Positions 32,441 through 42,586 of a DNA stretch of 64,000 nt are shown here, one piece after another. Origin of the DNA: Niallia circulans NBRC 13626 (GTDB taxonomy: Bacteria > Bacillota > Bacilli > Bacillales > Cytobacillaceae). The DNA lies in NCBI RefSeq assembly GCF_001591585.1, contig NZ_BCVE01000018.1, positions 1 to 64,000 on the forward strand, written 5' to 3'. Made by a program: the position numbers and the translations under genes. Position 1 is the stretch's first letter, and every line of letters begins with the position of its first letter. A model generated the notes under the pieces. That model ran no database searches. It saw nothing but the letters and a program-made list of their open reading frames with translations, and was not told the origin of the DNA.

Positions 32441-34493
32441 TGAAAAGGGGTTTTTCCGCCTCGAAAAAGATAAAGAAGCTGTTGCTGAATTTCTAGAATC
32501 TGAAATCAATCCAAAATTGATTCGTTTTGACTCTATTGAACAAAGATTTAAATATATGGTGGAAGAGGACTTCTATTATCCACAGGTTTTAGAACAATAC
32601 AAGATTTCGGAAATTGAGGAAATTACAAAGCTTGTATATGCATATGAATTTGAGTTTCAATCCTATATGGCCATATCCAAATTTTATAAAGATTATGCCT
32701 TAAAAACAAATGACAAGAAGCAATACCTTGAAACATATGAGGACCGAATTATTATTGTTGCTTTATTCTTGGGACAAGGTGATTTCGAAAAAGCAAAGAA
32801 AAATGCAATCGCAATGATTGAACAGCGTTACCAGCCTGCTACACCTACTTTCTTGAATGCAGGTAGAAGTCGCCGTGGTGAGATGGTTTCTTGCTTCTTA
32901 TTAGAAATGGACGACTCTTTAAATTCGATTTTCCATAATATTAATACATCTGGACAGCTATCGAAAATAGGAGGAGGCGTAGCCCTTAACCTTTCGAAGC
33001 TTCGTGCCCGCAATGAGCAAATAAAAGGAATTGATAATGCTGCATCAGGTGTAGTGCCTGTCATGAAGCTTCTAGAAGATACTTTTTCTTATGCAAACCA
33101 ATTGGGGCAGCGAAAAGGCGCAGGTGCTGTCTACTTAAATATTTTCCATTGGGACATTGTGGAATACTTAGATACAAAGAAAATCAATGCCGACGAGAAG
33201 TCGCGGATCCAAACACTTTCAATCGGCCTAATTGTGGAAAATAAATTCTTCCAATTAGCGAAAGAAAACAAAGACCTATACGTATTCGCACCATTCAGTG
33301 TGTACAAGGAATATGGCATTCATATGGATGACATGAGAATGGATGAAATGTATGAGGAGCTTGTAGCTAATCCGAACGTGAAAAAACGTGTCATTATGTC
33401 TGCACGTGAAATGCTGACAAAAATCGCACAAATCCAATTGGAGTCTGGTTATCCATATTTTATGAATAAATCAAATGCCAATAAAGGACATGCTCTTAAA
33501 GATATTGGACAAATTAAAATGAGTAATTTATGTACAGAGATTTTCCAGCTTCAAGAGACATCAGAAATTACGGATTATGGACAAGAAGATATTATTCGCC
33601 GTGATATTAACTGTAACTTAGGCTCTTTAAACATTCCAAATGTGATGAAGCCAGGCGAAGTATTCAGAGATTCTGTTCATGTTGGTATTGAAGCATTAAC
33701 TACTGTATCAAATATTTCAGACATTCAAAATGCTCCATCTGTTAAAAAAGCTAATGAAGAACTTCATGCAGTCGGTTTAGGGGCGATGAACCTTCATGGC
33801 TATTTAGCGAAAAACAAGATTAGCTATGAGTCAGAAGAAGCAAAAGATTTTACTGCTACTTTCTTTATGATGATGAACTTCTATTCTATTGAGAAGAGCA
33901 TGTTAATAGCTAAAGAAAGAGAAGAAACATTTAAAGAGTTCGAAAAATCGGAGTATGCTAAAGGAACTTATTTTGAAAAATATAAACAAGTAAGCTTTGC
34001 TCCGAAAACAGACAAAGTAAAAGAATTATTTGCAGGTATTTATATTCCAACTTGTGAAGACTGGGCAGAATTAGCTGCACAAGTGCAAAAACATGGGATG
34101 TATAATGCGTATCGCTTGGCTGTTGCACCAACCCAGTCAATAGGGTATATCCAAAATGCGACAGCATCGGTAATGCCGGTTGTTAACCAAATTGAGTCTC
34201 GCACTTATGCTAACTCTACGACTTATTATCCGATGCCATATATGGATGAAACGAACTTCTGGTATTATAAATCAGCGTTTGATATGAACCAATTCAAGGT
34301 AATGGACTTAATCGCTGCAGCTCAAGAGCATGTTGACCAAGGGATATCAACAATTCTTTACGTAAACTCAGATGTTTCTACGAAAGAATTAGCTCGTTAT
34401 TATATTTATGCAAATGAAATTGGATTAAAATCACTTTACTATACAAGAACTCGCAATCTAGCTATTGATGAGTGCATTGCATGTGCCGTTTAA
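32400..34493 (+). CDS. nrdE: Class Ib ribonucleoside-diphosphate reductase, alpha subunit
   Basis: A 697-aa catalytic subunit that reduces NDPs to dNDPs. The active-site cysteines are visible: one in GEMVSCFLLEMDD, the thiyl radical Cys in SNLCTEI (with Asn and Glu), the second of the redox pair in INCNLGSLN, and the C-terminal shuttle pair ECIACAV. It lacks the ATP-cone of class Ia, as expected. The start ATG 32400 lies inside nrdI with only a distant AAAGGG, so translation may depend on nrdI coupling. Confidence 0.94.
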   Translation: MRHIELNNEVTQLNEKGFFRLEKDKEAVAEFLESEINPKLIRFDSIEQRFKYMVEEDFYYPQVLEQYKISEIEEITKLVYAYEFEFQSYMAISKFYKDYALKTNDKKQYLETYEDRIIIVALFLGQGDFEKAKKNAIAMIEQRYQPATPTFLNAGRSRRGEMVSCFLLEMDDSLNSIFHNINTSGQLSKIGGGVALNLSKLRARNEQIKGIDNAASGVVPVMKLLEDTFSYANQLGQRKGAGAVYLNIFHWDIVEYLDTKKINADEKSRIQTLSIGLIVENKFFQLAKENKDLYVFAPFSVYKEYGIHMDDMRMDEMYEELVANPNVKKRVIMSAREMLTKIAQIQLESGYPYFMNKSNANKGHALKDIGQIKMSNLCTEIFQLQETSEITDYGQEDIIRRDINCNLGSLNIPNVMKPGEVFRDSVHVGIEALTTVSNISDIQNAPSVKKANEELHAVGLGAMNLHGYLAKNKISYESEEAKDFTATFFMMMNFYSIEKSMLIAKEREETFKEFEKSEYAKGTYFEKYKQVSFAPKTDKVKELFAGIYIPTCEDWAELAAQVQKHGMYNAYRLAVAPTQSIGYIQNATASVMPVVNQIESRTYANSTTYYPMPYMDETNFWYYKSAFDMNQFKVMDLIAAAQEHVDQGISTILYVNSDVSTKELARYYIYANEIGLKSLYYTRTRNLAIDECIACAV

Positions 34494-34510
34494 GAGAAGA
34501 ATGAAGAAGT

Positions 34511-34535
34511 AGGAGGAGGAAACTCCTCCTGTTTT
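34511..34535 (+). promoter_or_regulatory. Hairpin with GAAA tetraloop between nrdE and nrdF
   Basis: AGGAGGAG (34511-34518), loop GAAA, CTCCTCCT (34523-34530), then GTTTTC. It is a very stable 8-bp stem 28 bp before the nrdF start. It could be a partial terminator or an RNA-processing or stability element that sets the NrdE:NrdF ratio. Its 5' arm also looks like a Shine-Dalgarno. Confidence 0.55.
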
Positions 34536-34558
34536 CTGGAATTACTGGGGGTAATAAA

Positions 34559-35536
34559 ATGACAAAGTATGCTGTTAACTGGAATCAGCATGAAGATGAT
34601 TTCACACAAATGTTCTATACACAGAATACTAGACAGTTTTGGCTGCCAGAAGAAATCAGCCTTTCTTCTGATAAAAATACTTGGGTGGAATTGTCGAAAG
34701 AGGAGCAAGATACTTACAAAAAAGTACTTGGTGGTCTTACGCTGCTGGATACAGAGCAAGGTGGCGAGGGAATGCCGCTAATTGGCATGCACATTGAAGG
34801 ATTGCAGCGTAAGGGCGTTCTTTCTTTTATGGGGATGATGGAGCAAATCCATGCTAAATCGTATTCCACTATTTTTACTACATTAGCGTCTGAGGAAGAA
34901 ATTGACGAAGTATTTAATTGGGTGCATAATCACCCACAGCTACAAGCAAAGGGAAAACGTATCTCTGAATATTACCAGAAGCTGTTTAGCCCGAAAATAA
35001 ACAAATATGATCTATATATGGCAATGGTTGCTTCCGTTTATTTGGAATCATTCCTTTTCTATTCCGGTTTCTTTTATCCTCTATTTTTAGCTGGACAAGG
35101 AAAGCTAACTGCTTCAGGTGAGATCATTAACTTAATCATTCGGGATGAGAGCATTCATGGGGTCTATGTTGGGCTTCTCGCTCAAGAATTATATGCACAA
35201 TTGACACCAGAGGAACAAGAACAAGCTACTCGCGAAAGATTAGCATTACTAGACTCTCTATATGAGAATGAATTGGAATATACACAGGATTTATATCAGC
35301 ATATCGGATTAGTCGAGGAAGTAAATAAATTTATCCGTTACAATGCCAATAAAGCTTGTATGAATCTTGGCTATGAACCTGTCTATCCTTCCGAACCAAT
35401 CAACCCGATTGTTGAAAATGGCATGAAGACAGATACAAAGAACCATGACTTCTTTTCTGTAAAAGGAAATGGTTATGTCAAAGCGACAAAAGTAGAACCT
35501 ATATCAGATGATGATTTTGTTTTTGATTGGAAGTAA
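34559..35536 (+). CDS. nrdF: Class Ib ribonucleoside-diphosphate reductase, beta subunit
   Basis: A 325-aa radical subunit. Metal ligands are visible in [12 protein letters not shown] (Asp), [11 protein letters not shown] (Glu and His), [10 protein letters not shown] (Glu) and [13 protein letters not shown] (Glu and His); the tyrosyl radical Tyr follows HAKSYS. Fe or Mn makes the di-metal-tyrosyl cofactor with NrdI. ACTGGGGGTAATAA precedes ATG 34559. It ends the nrdIEF operon with a strong terminator. Confidence 0.94.
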   Translation: MTKYAVNWNQHEDDFTQMFYTQNTRQFWLPEEISLSSDKNTWVELSKEEQDTYKKVLGGLTLLDTEQGGEGMPLIGMHIEGLQRKGVLSFMGMMEQIHAKSYSTIFTTLASEEEIDEVFNWVHNHPQLQAKGKRISEYYQKLFSPKINKYDLYMAMVASVYLESFLFYSGFFYPLFLAGQGKLTASGEIINLIIRDESIHGVYVGLLAQELYAQLTPEEQEQATRERLALLDSLYENELEYTQDLYQHIGLVEEVNKFIRYNANKACMNLGYEPVYPSEPINPIVENGMKTDTKNHDFFSVKGNGYVKATKVEPISDDDFVFDWK

Positions 35537-35592
35537 GGCAAGCTATTAAAAAGAATAGTTTAGGTGAGTGCTAGTGCTCGATAACTACCTCG

Positions 35593-35624
35593 AAATCCCC
35601 TCTGCTTGCGGAGGGGATTTTTTT
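35593..35624 (+). terminator. Terminator of the nrd operon
   Basis: A perfect 10-bp stem AAATCCCCTC (35593-35602) with 35611-35620 is followed by more T, seven T in all. Confidence 0.9.
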
Positions 35625-35705
35625 GCCTTCTTCTCATAAGGTTGCGCCTATATTTGACGGTTCGGTACACTGGGATAAACGTAAAATGAATTTTTTTACA
35701 AAAAG

Positions 35706-35734
35706 TGCAACTTTATGTATGAATGAAACGTGGT
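35706..35734 (+). promoter_or_regulatory. Probable autoregulated ECF promoter
   Basis: TGCAAC (35706-35711), a 17-base spacer and CGTGGT (35729-35734), with a T-run upstream. It has the AAC / CGT form of ECF promoters and lies directly before an ECF sigma gene. The RNA leader would be very short. Confidence 0.5.
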
Positions 35735-35756
35735 CTAGGTGAAAGGGGGAAAAAGT

Positions 35757-36263
35757 TTGGAGCTAGATGATGCATATCGCATGTATGTAAATGAATTATA
35801 TCGTTATCTATATTCCCTTTCAAAGGACCATCATACTGCAGAGGACTTGGTACAAGATGCCTTCTACCGAGCATATAAACAATTAGATACTTATGACATT
35901 CTGGAAATCAAGCCATGGTTATTCAAAGTAGCTTATCATGCATTTATCGATTACACCCGAAAAAGAAAACGAATTGTTCTAAAGGAATCCTTTCAGGAGG
36001 AAATAAACAATTCCACACCAGAAAGTAAAATCGTGCATAAAGAAAGCTTTAACCAGCTCTTATACTATATATCCCAGCTTTCAGAGAAAGAAGCAAATGC
36101 GATTATTTTGTGTGATTTCCATCAGTTTCCTTATAAAGAAGCAGCTGCAGTGCTAAATCTAAAAGAAAATACGGTGAAGAGCCATGTCTTCCGCGGAAGA
36201 AAAAAATTGAACAGGATGGTTCAAAAGGCAGAGGAAAATAGCATGGGAAAGAAAGGCAGGTAA
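35757..36263 (+). CDS. ECF-type RNA polymerase sigma factor
   Basis: A 168-aa sigma-70 family member with region 2 (about 5-75; YLYSLSKDHHTAEDLVQDAFYRAYK, then KPWLFKVAYHAFIDYTRKRKR) and region 4 (about 105-155; LSEKEANAIILCDFHQFPYKEAAAVLNLKENTVKSHVFRGRKKL), with no region 3. The start TTG 35757 follows GAAAGGGGGA; the in-frame GTG 35739 is inside that site. The anti-sigma gene follows after 3 bp. It probably answers envelope stress and drives its own promoter. Confidence 0.9.
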   Translation: MELDDAYRMYVNELYRYLYSLSKDHHTAEDLVQDAFYRAYKQLDTYDILEIKPWLFKVAYHAFIDYTRKRKRIVLKESFQEEINNSTPESKIVHKESFNQLLYYISQLSEKEANAIILCDFHQFPYKEAAAVLNLKENTVKSHVFRGRKKLNRMVQKAEENSMGKKGR

Positions 36264-36266
36264 CTT

Positions 36267-37289
36267 ATGAAAAAAGATGGATTTAAAGAAGAAGAAGAGA
36301 AAGATTATCTAAATAAAATCCAAGAGGCAATAGATGAATTTGAAGCAGAGACCCCATTTACAGATAAGGATCAGCAATTGATTGTAAGAAGAGGGAAAGT
36401 GGAGGCAAGACTTACCAACATTTTATATAGTCTTACCATTCTCCTCCTTATCATCCCGGCTGCAACGCTAGGGAGCTATCTTTACTACGGAATAGGAAAT
36501 AAGGCGAATGATTTAATTGATATCATGGACAAAACGATTTATATTACCAAACCGAATGTAAGCTTAGAAGAAATGGAGATTGACAGCAAGATAGGCTTCT
36601 TCAATATGGATTTATCCTATGATCTATATAAAAGGGTAGGAAAAAAGGATGTTCGAATTGGAGATTCAAAGGCTCACTTCACCTTTAGTACGCCTTCTTT
36701 TCCAGATACAAGTTTTATTACAGAAAAACCATTTACTGAATACCGCGATGAGGATAAGGAAGTATTATTTCACCCCCATAGAGCCATTCCTTATACAGTT
36801 AAACAAGACGAAACGGTATTAAAAGGATTGCCGGATGGAACTGTTGCAGAGGCTTTTGTTTCATTTGACCAATTATATACAGAAAAAGAGCTTTTTAGTG
36901 AATTTCCAAAGGATATAGATTTAATTTGGTTCGCAGTTGATACAGGTTTAGAAGAGAAAAATTTAAGTGCAGATGGCGATTATATTTCCCCTATTGGATA
37001 TCCGGCACAAGAAGATCCTGATAATTGGTCTCCTTTTAATAGCGATGAAATAAACAGTAAGCAATTCATGGAAATACTTACGTTTCTAAGCAAAAATCAA
37101 GAAACGGCAGAAACGATTGCGGAAAGACCCCTGGCTTTGCCTGAGAGAATCGCCTATCTGCAGAAAAATGGTATTCACATTTATGGAGCTGTTGTAACAG
37201 GTCCAAAAGAATCGCTTGTTAAGCTGCAGGACAACGATATGGTTAAAGGAATGAAGCTAGGGGAAGTGAGGTTATGGAATTGGTATTGA
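36267..37289 (+). CDS. Membrane anti-sigma factor (Sigma_reg_N/Sigma_reg_C type)
   Basis: A 340-aa protein. A cytoplasmic N-terminus of about 50 acidic residues is followed by one transmembrane helix (about 50-75; ILYSLTILLLIIPAATLGSYLYYG) and a large extracytoplasmic domain ending in FLSKNQETAETIAERP...GAVVTGPKESLVKLQ, which resembles the Sigma_reg_C domain. It most likely holds the upstream ECF factor at the membrane until stress. It begins 3 bp after the sigma gene and overlaps the next small gene by 16 bp, so all three form one operon. Confidence 0.85.
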   Translation: MKKDGFKEEEEKDYLNKIQEAIDEFEAETPFTDKDQQLIVRRGKVEARLTNILYSLTILLLIIPAATLGSYLYYGIGNKANDLIDIMDKTIYITKPNVSLEEMEIDSKIGFFNMDLSYDLYKRVGKKDVRIGDSKAHFTFSTPSFPDTSFITEKPFTEYRDEDKEVLFHPHRAIPYTVKQDETVLKGLPDGTVAEAFVSFDQLYTEKELFSEFPKDIDLIWFAVDTGLEEKNLSADGDYISPIGYPAQEDPDNWSPFNSDEINSKQFMEILTFLSKNQETAETIAERPLALPERIAYLQKNGIHIYGAVVTGPKESLVKLQDNDMVKGMKLGEVRLWNWY

Positions 37290-37582
37290 AAAAACAAAGA
37301 ATAAGATCAACAAAAAATACATGGACTGGACTTGTTTCATTTTTATTAAGCTTAGTTGCATTAACAGGAATAAACTTAGGGCTTATTTTTGAGGTGGATA
37401 TTTTTCCTGAATTAGTCTTTACAAAAATCCCATTCATTAGTTTGCTTTTAGGGATAATTGGTTTATTTACAAGAAATAGGTCAAGGGCGTTTGCGGTTAT
37501 AGGTATTTCTCTTAGTGTTTTTATTTTCGTTTTCTTCATTATGATGTTTGGCTTAGCCTGGACAATCAATCCAAAACCATAA
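37274..37582 (+). CDS. Small three-helix membrane protein in the sigma operon
   Basis: A 102-aa protein with three hydrophobic helices (about 18-36, 48-64, 72-97) and a basic N-terminus (KKQRIRSTKN). It overlaps the anti-sigma 3' end by 16 bp, with GGGGAAGTGAGG as the ribosome site. No family is recognised. Co-translation with sigma and anti-sigma suggests a helper that stabilises or tunes the anti-sigma complex, as the small YhdK does for SigM in B. subtilis; that is an analogy, not homology. Confidence 0.75.
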   Translation: MELVLKKQRIRSTKNTWTGLVSFLLSLVALTGINLGLIFEVDIFPELVFTKIPFISLLLGIIGLFTRNRSRAFAVIGISLSVFIFVFFIMMFGLAWTINPKP

Positions 37583-37587
37583 GCTGA

Positions 37588-37619
37588 AAAAAGCTACTAT
37601 TAAGGTAGCTTTTTTATTT
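37588..37619 (+). terminator. Terminator of the ECF operon
   Basis: Stem AAAAAGCTAC (37588-37597) with GTAGCTTTTT (37605-37614), T-rich tail. Confidence 0.85.
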
Positions 37620-37718
37620 TAAAAAGAAAGAAATTTCATAATCCGAAAAATTTTTAGAAATCATGGTGAATATTTTCATTATTTGTAATACAATAACTCT
37701 TTGTGGGGAGGAGAAAGA

Positions 37719-39458
37719 ATGAACTTATTAAGAACTACTTTACAGCATTTTAAACCATATTGGCGCAAGTTACTGATTGCCTTATTTTTCTCATTAGTTG
37801 GCGGTGCGTTTACGATTCTACCTCCAATCCTTGTCGGGAAATTGGTAGACGAAGTAATCGGTGATAAAGCGATAGCCTTTATATTATGGATTGTTTTCGG
37901 AATATTAGCAGCATTTTTAGGAAAAGCGCTATTTGAATCCTTACAAGAATTTGTACAGGTGAAGATTGGCTTTGATGTTATTACAGATATGCAGATTCGT
38001 GCCTTTAAAAGGCTTCATCGAACACCGATGTCCTTTTTCTCGAATACACCTCGTGGAGACATGTTATATCGCCTGACCCATGATGTAGAATCTATTCAGA
38101 ATTTGAACAATACCGTGGTACCTCGGATTCTTCAGCAAGTGATTAGTGCGGTAGCGGCTTTTATCACCGTGTTTGCAATATATTGGCCAGCAGCGATTGT
38201 GATGTTCGCAGTATTTGCTATTTATATTTTTCCATCCTTTAAATTAGGGAAGACCATGCGGAAGATGAGTGCCGTACAAAGAGACATGAGTGCAGATATG
38301 TATCAGCATCTCCAGGAAAGCATTGAGAGTGTTCGACTAGTAAGAACCTATCAAACACAAAAAGACGAAATAGCAACTCAAGAGCAGAAACTAACAAATT
38401 GGAAAAATTATTCTATCCGGGCAGCTTTAATCGGAAAAGTCAATTGGCGTCTTGGAAATTTATTTAATATCGCTACACCTGGTGTGGTGATGCTTATTGG
38501 CGGATTGGCAATTTGGCAAGGGAATATTACGGTTGGAACCCTTATTTCCTGCTTGAATTTTATTCCGATTATGTTTCAGCCAGTTCGTTCCTTAGCGGAA
38601 AATGCTTTAACGATTCAGCAGGCGATTCCTGCTTTACAACGAATCTACGAATATTTTGATCTGCCAGAAGAGCATGAACAAAATCTTCCGAATTTTGGTT
38701 CAGTCCAAGGGGAAATTGATTTACATAATATTTGGTTCTCCTATCCAGGAAGTGAGAAGCAAGTATTAAAAGGTGTGTCGGTATCGGTAGAGAAAGGAAA
38801 GCATATCGGTATTGTTGGAACGAGTGGGGGCGGAAAGAGTACACTTATTCAAATACTGCTGGGATTATATGAACCGGAGAAAGGTTCTGTCACCATCGAT
38901 GGAAAAGATCTCTTTGCTTATAATCGCAATAGTTTTCGCAGACAGGTAGGTGTGGTCTCACAAGAAACCTTCCTATTAAATAGTACGCTTCGCAACAATC
39001 TTTTATATGGTAAACCAGATGCAATGATGGAAGAGCTGGAACAGGCTGTGGAAGCGGCAGGGTTAAAAGAGCTGATTGATTCTTTAGAGGATAAATATGA
39101 AACGATTGTCGGAGAACGCGGTTTAAAACTATCTGGAGGTCAAAGACAGAGGGTTGCCCTTGCACGAGCGATATTGCGCCAGCCGCCAGTATTGATTTTT
39201 GACGAAGCGACGTCATCCCTAGATGGGGAAACAGAAGAGAAGGTTCAAGAATCGCTGGAACAGTTAATTCCAGGGAGAACAACCATTACGATTGCCCATC
39301 GCTTGATAACCGTTAGAAAGGCAGATGCTATCCTCTTGCTTGATCAAGGAATGGTTGCCGAACAAGGAACTCATGAAGAGCTGCTAGCGTTAAAAGGGCA
39401 GTATTACCAATTATATCGAGCACAATATAGCGAGCTAGAAAAGGAGATGATTGGATGA
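37719..39458 (+). CDS. ABC exporter half-transporter, first subunit (YfiB-like)
   Basis: A 579-aa half-transporter: a six-helix exporter domain (about 1-310) plus an ATPase domain (about 330-575) with Walker A GTSGGGKST, signature LSGGQRQRVALARA and Walker B LIFDEATSSLD. The catalytic Glu and the His switch (TIAHRL) are present. The start is ATG 37719 behind GGGGAGGAGAAAG. It overlaps the next half-transporter by four bases (ATGA), so the pair forms a heterodimer, like YfiBC, BmrCD or LmrCD multidrug exporters. Substrates are unknown. Confidence 0.9.
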   Translation: MNLLRTTLQHFKPYWRKLLIALFFSLVGGAFTILPPILVGKLVDEVIGDKAIAFILWIVFGILAAFLGKALFESLQEFVQVKIGFDVITDMQIRAFKRLHRTPMSFFSNTPRGDMLYRLTHDVESIQNLNNTVVPRILQQVISAVAAFITVFAIYWPAAIVMFAVFAIYIFPSFKLGKTMRKMSAVQRDMSADMYQHLQESIESVRLVRTYQTQKDEIATQEQKLTNWKNYSIRAALIGKVNWRLGNLFNIATPGVVMLIGGLAIWQGNITVGTLISCLNFIPIMFQPVRSLAENALTIQQAIPALQRIYEYFDLPEEHEQNLPNFGSVQGEIDLHNIWFSYPGSEKQVLKGVSVSVEKGKHIGIVGTSGGGKSTLIQILLGLYEPEKGSVTIDGKDLFAYNRNSFRRQVGVVSQETFLLNSTLRNNLLYGKPDAMMEELEQAVEAAGLKELIDSLEDKYETIVGERGLKLSGGQRQRVALARAILRQPPVLIFDEATSSLDGETEEKVQESLEQLIPGRTTITIAHRLITVRKADAILLLDQGMVAEQGTHEELLALKGQYYQLYRAQYSELEKEMIG

Positions 39459-41257
39459 GTAAGCAGAAAATCTCCAACCAAAAGCAAATGGGCGACGGCA
39501 AACGTGTTATTCGATTTTTAATGCCTTATAAGAAATGGGTAATTGGCGATTCTATCGTTATTGCGATTAGCCAAGTTTTTTCTGCATTAATACCAACTTT
39601 AGCATTGAGCTGGCTCATTGATACCATCCTGCCAAGTGAGAATCATACATGGTTATGGGGATTAATGTGGTTATTGGTATTATCTGCTGTATTAGATTTA
39701 GGAATGATGATAATTGATGAGTATTTTTGCCATATTACAGCAAAGTCTGTTACAAATAGGCAAAAACTACGATTATTTGGACATCTGCAAGTACTGCCTT
39801 TTTCGTTTTATCAAAACAATTCATCTGGAGAATTGCTAGCACGAACTTCGGATGATCCAGATACCCTTCATAATTTTTTAGCATGGGAAGGGTCAACTTT
39901 TATGGCGAGTGCACAAGGGGTAGTGATTTATAGTATCGTTCTACTTTTCATTCACCCGTATTTAATGATTACAAGTGTTGTGCTTGGAATCCTTTTTTAT
40001 TGGGCATCGAACTATGTTGGCGCAAGAACGAGAGCAGCATCAGCGGACGCTCGGGCAGAAGCCTCTAGATATTTAGAGAGATTAAGAGAATCTGTAACAG
40101 GTATTCATCTTTCCCGAGTAATGGGTGTTTCCGATAGTGAAGTGGAAAGTGTTATTTCCATTAGGGATTCTTTTGTGAAACATTCTCTAAAAGAATTAAA
40201 AGCAAGAATGCAATCGGTTGTAGTGATTGCAAGTTATAATGGTTTTGCATTAGGTCTAGTATATTTTATTAGTACATTACTTATTTGGAATAACGATTTA
40301 ACAAGTGGTCAAATGCTTACGGCAGGTGGCTTAGTAACTATTGCAGCAAATGAAATGCAGCGACTTCTTCGGAATTGGCTTTCGGTCAGAAGAACAGGAC
40401 CAGCGTTGGATCGCTCGGATATTTTGCTGTCACAACCGGTATCGGAAGCAGAAACGAAGCAAGGGTTGAAGGGAACAAGAGCAAAGGGTGACGTTCGTTT
40501 GAAAGATGTTTCCTTTGTTTACCCTGATAAAGAGGAGAATGTCTTAAAGGGTGTTTCATTTACCATTAAGGCGGGAGAAAAGATAGCGTTAGTTGGACCA
40601 AGTGGTTCAGGGAAATCAACGATTATTGACTTGCTGTTTCGATTATATGATACGACAGAAGGTTCGATTGAAGTAGATGGTCGAGAAATCAAAGAATGGG
40701 ATACAGATTGGCTTCGCTCCCAAATGGCCATTGTCACCCAAGATGTATTAATGCGAAGTGGGACATTAGCAGATAATTTACGAATCGGCAAAAAAGAGGC
40801 AACAGAGGAAGAATTGGATGAGGTTCTCCGTGCGAGCGGTTTAGGTGAATTAGTAGACTCCCTTCCAGATGGACTAAATACAAAAGTTGGCGAAAGAGGA
40901 AGCCTTCTCTCTGGCGGTCAAAAACAGCGTCTGTCCTTAGCAAGGGCCATTCTAAAGGATGCGCCGATTCTTGTTTTGGATGAAGCAAGTTCGGCACTAG
41001 ATCCAATTACAGAGGCGAAAATTAATGAAGCGGTTTTGAAAACAACGAAGAAACAAACGATATTCATTATTTCTCACCGTTTATCAACAGTATTAGCCGC
41101 AGATCGTATTATCGTATTAGATAATGGAGTAATTGTCGAAGAAGGCACCCATACAGAACTGTTACAGAATAATAATGGAGTATACACGCGCTTATTCAAG
41201 CGGGAAACAGATATAGGAGAAGCAACCGTCAATCATACAAATGCACAGTTGCTATAA
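39455..41257 (+). CDS. ABC exporter half-transporter, second subunit (YfiC-like)
   Basis: A 600-aa half-transporter with a six-helix domain (about 15-330) and an ATPase domain (about 345-590): [41 protein letters not shown]. Both nucleotide sites of the pair look catalytic in their Walker B, unlike the degenerate-site heterodimers such as TM287/288. The N-terminus has a short basic extension (MSKQKISNQKQMGDGKR). Coupled translation with the first subunit supports a complex. Confidence 0.9.
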   Translation: MSKQKISNQKQMGDGKRVIRFLMPYKKWVIGDSIVIAISQVFSALIPTLALSWLIDTILPSENHTWLWGLMWLLVLSAVLDLGMMIIDEYFCHITAKSVTNRQKLRLFGHLQVLPFSFYQNNSSGELLARTSDDPDTLHNFLAWEGSTFMASAQGVVIYSIVLLFIHPYLMITSVVLGILFYWASNYVGARTRAASADARAEASRYLERLRESVTGIHLSRVMGVSDSEVESVISIRDSFVKHSLKELKARMQSVVVIASYNGFALGLVYFISTLLIWNNDLTSGQMLTAGGLVTIAANEMQRLLRNWLSVRRTGPALDRSDILLSQPVSEAETKQGLKGTRAKGDVRLKDVSFVYPDKEENVLKGVSFTIKAGEKIALVGPSGSGKSTIIDLLFRLYDTTEGSIEVDGREIKEWDTDWLRSQMAIVTQDVLMRSGTLADNLRIGKKEATEEELDEVLRASGLGELVDSLPDGLNTKVGERGSLLSGGQKQRLSLARAILKDAPILVLDEASSALDPITEAKINEAVLKTTKKQTIFIISHRLSTVLAADRIIVLDNGVIVEEGTHTELLQNNNGVYTRLFKRETDIGEATVNHTNAQLL

Positions 41258-41268
41258 TTAAAGGCAAG

Positions 41269-41307
41269 GAACAGTAATTTCTTATGAGAGAGATTACTGT
41301 TCTTTTT
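41269..41307 (+). terminator. Terminator of the ABC exporter operon
   Basis: Stem GAACAGTAAT (41269-41278) with ATTACTGTTC (41293-41302) followed by TTTTT. Confidence 0.85.
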
Positions 41308-41490
41308 GTGGTTGGAGGAGGAGAAAAGGGAACAGAGAAATGTCGAAATACTCATTTATGAAATAGTAGTGGGCTCGGTCGCTTTTTGTAGGGAAACAAA
41401 AGAATAAACGGATAAAAAATACATCGCAGAATATAAAAGTGCTATAGTTATTCTATAGTCGAAATATTCTGAGTGGGAGTAGGGGAAAGA

Positions 41491-42582
41491 ATGACAAATA
41501 TATTAAGGGAATCCTATAACAAAACAACCTATAAACTAGGCAATCATGGCAAAAGAAATGTCCAAGTATTAAAAGAAGCGTTACAAGAAATAGATGAAAA
41601 TGCAGAAAGTGATATTTACGGACAAGGAAAAATAATAGAAGACTTTCAGCAAAAAATGGCTGATCTATTAGGAAAAGAAACGGCTGTATTTTTTCCCAGT
41701 GGGACAATGGCACAGCAAATCGCACTCCGTATATGGTGTGATGAAAAAGATTTAGGAAAAGTCGCTTATCACCCATTAAGTCATTTAGAAATACATGAAC
41801 AAGATGGATTAAAGAAGCTTCATAAAATAGAAACGATTCTTTTGGCCGATGAGACTAGAGTCATAGGGTTAGATGATATTAAAGAGATGGAGCGCGGAGT
41901 TGCCTGTGTGCTGTTAGAATTGCCGCAGCGAGAAATTGGGGGACAACTACCAAGCTTTGAAACATTAGAACAAATTTCATTCTATTGTAAAGAACAAGGC
42001 ATTAAACTCCATCTTGATAGTGCAAGATTATTAGAGGTGCTCCCTTACTATCAAAAAACTGCTGCAGAAGTATGTGCATTGTTTGATAGTGTCTATCTGT
42101 CTTTTTATAAAGGAATTGGGGGAATTGCTGGGGCCATACTTGCGGGGAATGCTGATTTTACTAGTCAATCCAAGGTTTGGAAGCGAAGATATGGCGGTGA
42201 TTTAATCAGTTTGTATCCGTATATTTTGTCTGCTGACTATTATTATGAAAAACGCGCTTCGAAAATGGCTGAATACTATGAATCTGCTAAAGAGCTGGCC
42301 GCACTATTTAATGGGTGTGAAGGAGTTCGCACTCTTCCGGTTGTACCAGTGTCTAATATGTTCCACGTTCATTTTGAGTTGGGAAAAGAAGAAGTAGAAC
42401 AAATTTTAACTGTTGTTCATGAGATAGCAGGAATTGGAATAAGCGGCTATGTGAAGGAGATTGACGAGAAAAACTCATCCTTTGAAATCAGCTTAGGGGA
42501 TGCTTATCAAGAAGTTCCGAAAGAGGCTGTCAGGGAAATGTTTAGTTTATTTGCTGAAAAAATAAAGAAGAGAAGAGGATGA
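41491..42582 (+). CDS. Threonine aldolase-like PLP enzyme (beta-eliminating lyase family)
   Basis: A 363-aa fold-type I PLP enzyme. The PLP Lys lies in [17 protein letters not shown], the Asp holding the pyridine nitrogen in [12 protein letters not shown], and the substrate loop in [19 protein letters not shown]. It matches low-specificity L-threonine aldolases, which split threonine to glycine and acetaldehyde, though the N-terminus ([22 protein letters not shown]) is typical of the wider lyase family. The start is ATG 41491 behind GTAGGGGAAAG. A GNAT gene follows after 4 bp. Confidence 0.85.
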   Translation: MTNILRESYNKTTYKLGNHGKRNVQVLKEALQEIDENAESDIYGQGKIIEDFQQKMADLLGKETAVFFPSGTMAQQIALRIWCDEKDLGKVAYHPLSHLEIHEQDGLKKLHKIETILLADETRVIGLDDIKEMERGVACVLLELPQREIGGQLPSFETLEQISFYCKEQGIKLHLDSARLLEVLPYYQKTAAEVCALFDSVYLSFYKGIGGIAGAILAGNADFTSQSKVWKRRYGGDLISLYPYILSADYYYEKRASKMAEYYESAKELAALFNGCEGVRTLPVVPVSNMFHVHFELGKEEVEQILTVVHEIAGIGISGYVKEIDEKNSSFEISLGDAYQEVPKEAVREMFSLFAEKIKKRRG

Positions 42583-42586
42583 CATA

